Shown: positions 39,531 through 43,368 of the stretch, in pieces | Position numbering within the stretch: position 1 is the first letter of the stretch | How the letters are laid out: each line of letters starts with the position of its first letter | DNA from: Candidatus Berkelbacteria bacterium | GTDB lineage: Bacteria > Patescibacteriota > UBA1384 > XYA2-FULL-43-10 > CAINNR01 | Direction of reading: 5' to 3' | Length of the DNA: 43,368 nucleotides | NCBI GenBank assembly: GCA_026397205.1 | Contig: JAPLVH010000004.1 | Coordinates: forward strand, 1 to 43,368 | The notes under the pieces: generated by a model | The model's database searches: none | Seen by the model: only the letters and a program-made list of their open reading frames with translations | What the model was told of the DNA's origin: nothing | Translations under genes and position numbers: made by a program

Positions 39531-40074
39531 AAATGACAGAAATTTAGTTTTGCCAATTCTGACTTTGCTTTTTGCCTTTGTCGGTTTTATAATCGTCTAC
39601 AAATTTTTGATGCCGGGAATTGCCGAAAACAGCGCCAAAAGCGTCGCCCATGATGCCGACATCGCCTTGGCGCAAGGAAAGCTCGATTCGCTTTCAACCG
39701 CCAACACAAAAATTAATAATTTGTCCGATCTGGTCTCCTCACTTTTGGTCGCCGTGCCGGCCTCGATTGATTCGCCGAATTTAATTGCCGAGGTCGAAAC
39801 GATCGCCGCTGAAAATCAGGTTGGTCTGTCAAGCATTTCACCGCCAACCGAAGCGATATCAGCCAGTCAAAGCGCTGTCGGCGGGCAAAAAACCTTATCA
39901 GTCACCGTTGCCACCGCTGGCACCTTTGTCAGTCAGGAAAATTTCATCTCTGGCATCGAGTCAAGCATCCGCTTCTCCCGAATCACTAGCGTGACGATGA
40001 CGTCGTCATCTTCGGGACAAATCGCCACCTCAATTACTTTTCAAGTTTATCGCCGCCCGGCAACATCAAATTAA
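39523..40074 (+). CDS. PilO-like type IV pilus protein
   Basis: 183 aa. A short cytoplasmic tail is followed by one membrane span (LVLPILTLLFAFVGFIIVYKFLMP), a heptad-rich stretch (DADIALAQGKLDSLSTANTKINNLSDLVSSLL) and a small alpha/beta domain (NLIAEVETIAAENQVGLSSISPP, then FISGIESSIRFSRITSVTM), the PilO plan. The start ATGACTAA overlaps the stop of the PilN-like gene, which indicates translational coupling. PilN and PilO form the inner-membrane alignment complex that links the PilB motor to the pilus. Confidence 0.75.
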   Translation: MTKNDRNLVLPILTLLFAFVGFIIVYKFLMPGIAENSAKSVAHDADIALAQGKLDSLSTANTKINNLSDLVSSLLVAVPASIDSPNLIAEVETIAAENQVGLSSISPPTEAISASQSAVGGQKTLSVTVATAGTFVSQENFISGIESSIRFSRITSVTMTSSSSGQIATSITFQVYRRPATSN

Positions 40075-40082
40075 GGAGTATT

Positions 40083-40400
40083 ATGGTTGATAAAAACGAC
40101 CAATTGTTAAAAAAAATTGAGAAAAGATTGGCTGACCATGACAAGAAATCTGGGACCACCGAAGAATGGCTTGTGGGTTTCAAAAAAAGAGTCGCTAAAA
40201 TGAAAGCAGATTTATCAGAGAATGACGAGCATTTTGAACGAAATTCCCGGAATATGTTTGAATTAGAACGAAGAATCGGAAAATTGTCTGACTATTTGGG
40301 CAAACCATTCGAAGATCGAATAAAAATGATTTTAGCAAATCCGGGTAATCCAGCTAATTATATGCCAATTTTGAAAACCAAAGCGATTAAAATCGCGTAG
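40083..40400 (+). CDS. Coiled-coil protein of the pilus run, 105 aa
   Basis: A strongly helical, charged cytoplasmic protein (LLKKIEKRLADHDKKSGTTEEW, VAKMKADLSENDEHFERNSRNMFELERRIGKLSDYL) without a membrane span. No family is recognised. AAGGAG stands five bases before the ATG. It lies eight bases after the PilO-like gene and 15 before the next small gene, so it is in the same operon. A role with the pilus motor is inferred from position only. Confidence 0.6.
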   Translation: MVDKNDQLLKKIEKRLADHDKKSGTTEEWLVGFKKRVAKMKADLSENDEHFERNSRNMFELERRIGKLSDYLGKPFEDRIKMILANPGNPANYMPILKTKAIKIA

Positions 40401-40415
40401 AAATTTAGGAGTTTT

Positions 40416-40688
40416 ATGGCACAGGAGCAGGAACAAAATAGATCATATTTCATCGGCTCGATTGTAATTTTAATTTTAACGGTCGGAGCTTTTATTTGGC
40501 TTATTATCGCTTTTCCCCGACCGGACTCCTCGAGTTATCGCTCAACCGCCAATCTGACGCCGGTAAACATTGATCGCCTGGAATCGCAGGTCAAACCGCT
40601 CCTTTCCGGCCTAACCAACAACTCCGGCATTCCGATCGCCGAGCCGGTTTCCAAAGAAGGCCGGGCAGATCCGTTCGCTAGTCTATAA
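40416..40688 (+). CDS. Single-span pilus-associated protein, 90 aa
   Basis: A short N-terminal tail is followed by one membrane span (YFIGSIVILILTVGAFIWLIIAF) and a Pro/Ser/Asn-rich outer tail that ends GRADPFASL. The GRxDPF-type ending resembles the GRxNPF stretch of PilP-like or related pilus proteins, a weak hint. AGGAG precedes the ATG by five bases. It lies between the pilus alignment genes and pilB. Confidence 0.6.
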   Translation: MAQEQEQNRSYFIGSIVILILTVGAFIWLIIAFPRPDSSSYRSTANLTPVNIDRLESQVKPLLSGLTNNSGIPIAEPVSKEGRADPFASL

Positions 40689-40796
40689 AAAATTAAGAAT
40701 TAAGATCTCAGAATTAAGAATTGTGGAAGTGGAATTTTAAGAATACTAAATTCTAAATTAGATTCTGAATTCTTAATTCTGAATTCATAATTCTAT
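40688..40796. repeat. AGATCTCAGAATTAAG-type inverted element before pilB
   Basis: The left arm contains AATTAAGATCTCAGAATTAAG-like units, the core GTGGAAGTGGAATTTT, and the right arm TTCTGAATTCTTAATTCTG. It is homologous to 17187-17290. It reaches to five bases before the GTG start. Confidence 0.75.
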
Positions 40797-40800
40797 TTTT

Positions 40801-43215
40801 GTGGCAAGTCAAAAAAAAAATTTTACTCCGCAAACTTCTCTTATTGGCGATTTGACCCAAGCGCTGTCGTCGCAATCAATAATTGATGTTTTTGTAATTC
40901 AAGGGTTGGTAACGCCGGCTGATGCCGAAAAGATTAAAGCGAAATACAAAAACAATCTGGCGATCGAGCGTTTTTTGTTGTCAAATAAATTATTGTCGCG
41001 CGAAGCGATAAACAAGGCCTACTCGATAATCCTCAAATTACCGTTTATTTCGCTTGCCGGTTTGGCAATTCCTGACGAAATCAAAAATTTGATTCCGGCA
41101 AATGTCGAGAGGAAGTTTTTTCTCGTCCCATTCGCCAAGAAAAATAACCTCGTCAGCGTCGCGATCGGCGCTCCGGGCGAAATTTTTCTTGCCGGCAATC
41201 GAAATTTGTCAGATTTGAATCTTGACGGCAAAAATAGCATTGAACTTTTCATTTCAACGCCGGAGGATATCGCCGCCGTTCTGGCGCAAAAATCCGCCGG
41301 GGATTTGCGCTTGTCGCAGGGAAGTTTACCGGTGATATTTTTGCGCAACCGAAATTTCGAAATGAAAAATTTGAAACTTCTGCCCCTCGATTTCATAATT
41401 AAAAACCGAGTTGCGATCTTTGACCAAGTTTCGGAGAAGGTTTTCCGTTTGGCCGAGGAGGATCCGGAGAGTTCGAAAACGAAAAAGATCGTCGAATTCC
41501 TAAAATCAAACAACAAAATTGATTTTGAGGAGTTTTCGACCTCCTCCGCCGATATTGATTACATCATTTCTCTTTACAGCCGAGAGCAGCAGCCGCCGAC
41601 ATCATCAACAGAATCCGAGCCGGAAGACAATCGGGAGCCGGGAACTTTGTCGGAGATTTTCGGTTCGCTGTCAAAAGGTAATCAGCCGGAGATTACGATC
41701 GAAAAATTGTCCTCAAAAGAGACCACTCCGTTGCTGGAAATGCCAAAACCAAAGCCTAAGTCAGTGGAAATTATCTCCGATGATTCGCCATCCGGCGAAC
41801 AACCCGAGACGACCGAGGAGAGGACGCGAGCGGAAATTTCAGCGGCGCGAAAAGACGACGAAGAGGAGCGCGACATCGGCCGGCTTTTGGGCGCCGATAT
41901 CAAGGATCTGCCGACACTGGAAAATATCATCAAAGAAAATTCAATTCCGAAACTGGTCGCCGCTACCATTAGTTACGCTTTGTATCTTGGCTCCTCCGAC
42001 ATCCACATTGAGCCGGAGACCAAACGGCTACGGATCCGTTTTCGAATTGACGGCGTTCTAAAAGATATTTTTGAGCTACCAATCGAATTTCTGTCGCAAG
42101 TCGTTTCTCGGGTAAAAATTCTTGGGCTGATGAAATTGGACGAAACCCGAATTCCCCAAGATGGCCGTTTTTCGGTCAACTTTCGCGGCCGGGAAGTTGA
42201 TGTCCGCGTCTCGATGTTGCCGACGGTTTTCGGCGAAAAAGTCGTTTTGCGTATCCTCGATAAATCGCAGGGAATTTTATCGCTCGAGGATCTCGGATTT
42301 GTCGGTTCAAGTTTCAAAATAATTATGGAGGAGATTCGCCGACCGTATGGCATTATTCTCGCCACCGGCCCGACCGGTTCGGGAAAATCAACAACGCTTT
42401 ACGCCATCCTCAATCGTATCAATCAGCCTGGCGTTAATGTCGTCACACTTGAGGATCCGGTTGAATATGAAATTCCCGGCGTCAACCAGTGCCAGATCAA
42501 ACCGAAAATCGGCTTCACTTTTGCCGAAGGGCTTAGAAGTGTTTTGCGCCAGGATCCGAATATTATTATGGTCGGCGAAGTTCGCGACTCCGACACAGCG
42601 GCGATGGCGACTCACGCCGCGCTGACCGGACATTTAGTTTTAACCACACTTCATACTAATGACGCCGCAACTGCCCTGCCGCGATTTATCAATATGGGAA
42701 TCGAGCCCTATCTAATCACCTCGTCAGTAAATTTGATAATTGCTCAGCGACTAATTCGCCGAGTTTGCGTCAAATGTCGGGAGAAAACCGAAATTCCGCC
42801 GGCATTAAAAGCGGCGATCGAAAAAGAGTTAGTAATGATTCCGAAAGTTGACGAACTTGATTTGGCAAGGGCAAAAAAACCCGTCCAGTTTTACAAAGGT
42901 CGTGGTTGCGCCGAGTGCTCCGATGGCTTTCGGGGTCGAATTGGAATTTATGAACTTCTGCGGATGAACGAAGAGATCGAAAATCTCGCCGTCTCCAAAC
43001 GGCCGGCGGCGGAAATCAAAGAGTCGGCGATCAAAAGTGGTATGCTGTCAATGCGCCAAGACGGAATTTTGAAAGCTCTCGACGGGCTAACGACAATTGA
43101 CGAAGTGATGCTGGCAACCGGCGAATTCGAAGTCGGCGGAAATTTATTGACAGAAAATCAACCGGCGGAAAATTCAACAACTGAAAAAATATCAGCCGAA
43201 AAACCGGCAGTTTAA
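40801..43215 (+). CDS. pilB: Type IV pilus assembly ATPase PilB
   Basis: 804 aa, cytoplasmic hexameric motor for pilus extension. The N-terminal MshEN/GSPII_E-like domain covers residues 10-125 (DVFVIQGLVTPADAEKIKAKY, then LKLPFISLAGLAIPDEI). An acidic disordered linker lies at about 255-365. The C-terminal ATPase has Walker A GPTGSGKSTT near 523-532, the Asp and His boxes, Walker B VGEVRDSDTA near 595 and a tetracysteine site (CVKC near 656, CAEC near 703). The tail after about 770 is Glu/Pro/Thr-rich. It starts with GTG at 40801 and has no SD; a repeat element lies just upstream. pilT and pilC are not in the window. Confidence 0.94.
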   Translation: MASQKKNFTPQTSLIGDLTQALSSQSIIDVFVIQGLVTPADAEKIKAKYKNNLAIERFLLSNKLLSREAINKAYSIILKLPFISLAGLAIPDEIKNLIPANVERKFFLVPFAKKNNLVSVAIGAPGEIFLAGNRNLSDLNLDGKNSIELFISTPEDIAAVLAQKSAGDLRLSQGSLPVIFLRNRNFEMKNLKLLPLDFIIKNRVAIFDQVSEKVFRLAEEDPESSKTKKIVEFLKSNNKIDFEEFSTSSADIDYIISLYSREQQPPTSSTESEPEDNREPGTLSEIFGSLSKGNQPEITIEKLSSKETTPLLEMPKPKPKSVEIISDDSPSGEQPETTEERTRAEISAARKDDEEERDIGRLLGADIKDLPTLENIIKENSIPKLVAATISYALYLGSSDIHIEPETKRLRIRFRIDGVLKDIFELPIEFLSQVVSRVKILGLMKLDETRIPQDGRFSVNFRGREVDVRVSMLPTVFGEKVVLRILDKSQGILSLEDLGFVGSSFKIIMEEIRRPYGIILATGPTGSGKSTTLYAILNRINQPGVNVVTLEDPVEYEIPGVNQCQIKPKIGFTFAEGLRSVLRQDPNIIMVGEVRDSDTAAMATHAALTGHLVLTTLHTNDAATALPRFINMGIEPYLITSSVNLIIAQRLIRRVCVKCREKTEIPPALKAAIEKELVMIPKVDELDLARAKKPVQFYKGRGCAECSDGFRGRIGIYELLRMNEEIENLAVSKRPAAEIKESAIKSGMLSMRQDGILKALDGLTTIDEVMLATGEFEVGGNLLTENQPAENSTTEKISAEKPAV

Positions 43216-43227
43216 TCGCATACTATT

Positions 43228-43368
43228 GGGTAAAGTCTAAATAGAGACACCTAGAAAGCAAAAAATGTGCTATTCTGGGTGTATGAAAAATGTTTGTCGT
43301 CGTTGTGGTGAAACTAAAACTTGGAAGTTGAAAAGTGGTCGTTTGCGTTGTTCGTCTTGCGGAACAAC
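43228..43368 (+). mobile_element. Left end of an insertion sequence (IS1595-like, partial)
   Basis: From GGGTAAAGTCTAAATAGAG at 43228 the sequence leads into a transposase start. It begins 13 bases after the pilB stop. The right end is outside the window. Confidence 0.6.
43283..43368 (+). CDS. IS1595-like transposase, N-terminal zinc ribbon (partial)
   Basis: 29 codons are visible: MKNVCRRCGETKTWKLKSGR, then LRCSSCGTT. The two CxxC pairs and the T-x-x-L-K-S-G-R-x-R-C pattern match the zinc ribbon at the start of IS1595-type DDE transposases. A -10-like TGCTATTCT ends seven bases before the ATG, so the mRNA is probably leaderless. The catalytic part is beyond the window. Confidence 0.65.
   Translation, partial: MKNVCRRCGETKTWKLKSGRLRCSSCGT

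Noticed and set aside
1-43368. Alternative genetic code (TGA as Gly, known in some CPR phyla)
   Set aside because: TGA serves as the stop in murC, the PBP gene, the RAYT gene and others, and no TGA falls inside a conserved domain.

Overview
The window reads as a chromosomal segment of a Candidate Phyla Radiation (Patescibacteria) bacterium with moderately AT-rich DNA and the standard code (TGA is used as a stop). The main grounds are a stripped-down division and cell-wall cluster, many short intergenic gaps filled by AT-rich repeats, a type IV pilus locus, Cas2-like/PaaX-like small proteins of the kind common in CPR genomes, and several genes that seem to lack a Shine-Dalgarno (SD) site. The exact phylum cannot be fixed from sequence reading alone.

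Layout. 1-66 is the tail of an upstream gene, followed by a small unknown gene (154-558). 695-7750 is a peptidoglycan/division run, murD-ftsW-murG-murC-murB-ftsQ, all on the plus strand. 7847-8498 holds two small minus-strand membrane proteins. recJ and radA follow (8563-11687). 11733-12430 is a roughly 700 bp module: one Cas2-like/PaaX-like gene between two long perfect palindromes centred on TACGTA. A frameshifted acetyltransferase and a class A penicillin-binding protein lie on the minus strand (12460-15733), then tyrS and argS. 19070-19760 is a second module of the same design. 20651-22813 is a large PP2C-like/beta-propeller membrane protein. A tRNA-Pro, L28, an M50 membrane protease and a REP-associated transposase (RAYT) with 20 bp inverted ends follow. 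25158-29700 is a minus-strand block of single genes (two unknown GC-rich genes, an RNase J-like hydrolase, a TruD-like pseudouridine synthase), three of them with near-consensus promoters. Then come a zinc-ribbon protein, holB-ricT-TPR, a translation cluster (tRNA-Trp, L33, tRNA-Thr(TGT), tRNA-Tyr, tRNA-Thr(GGT)), a PEBP protein, a 1447-residue surface protein (Gly-rich, VWA, dockerin-like) and a type IV pilus run (PilN-like, PilO-like, two small proteins, PilB). The right edge enters an IS1595-like insertion sequence.

How it works together. Wall precursor synthesis (Mur enzymes), septal polymerisation (FtsW, FtsQ) and a bifunctional PBP make the envelope; the pilus ATPase with alignment proteins and the giant VWA protein suggest attachment to other cells or surfaces. 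RecJ, RadA and the clamp-loader delta' subunit serve DNA repair and replication.

Most unusual content. (1) Two equal-sized palindrome-Cas2-like gene-palindrome modules, in which the arms of the palindromes change but stay self-complementary and the TACGTA centre is kept. (2) A family of intergenic elements with a constant hairpin frame (ATCC-stem-GGA-stem-ACCA) inside variable AT-rich inverted arms, which run up to start codons and in places into coding sequence. (3) Minus-strand single genes with TTGACA-17-TATAAT promoters, one of them fused to the preceding terminator.
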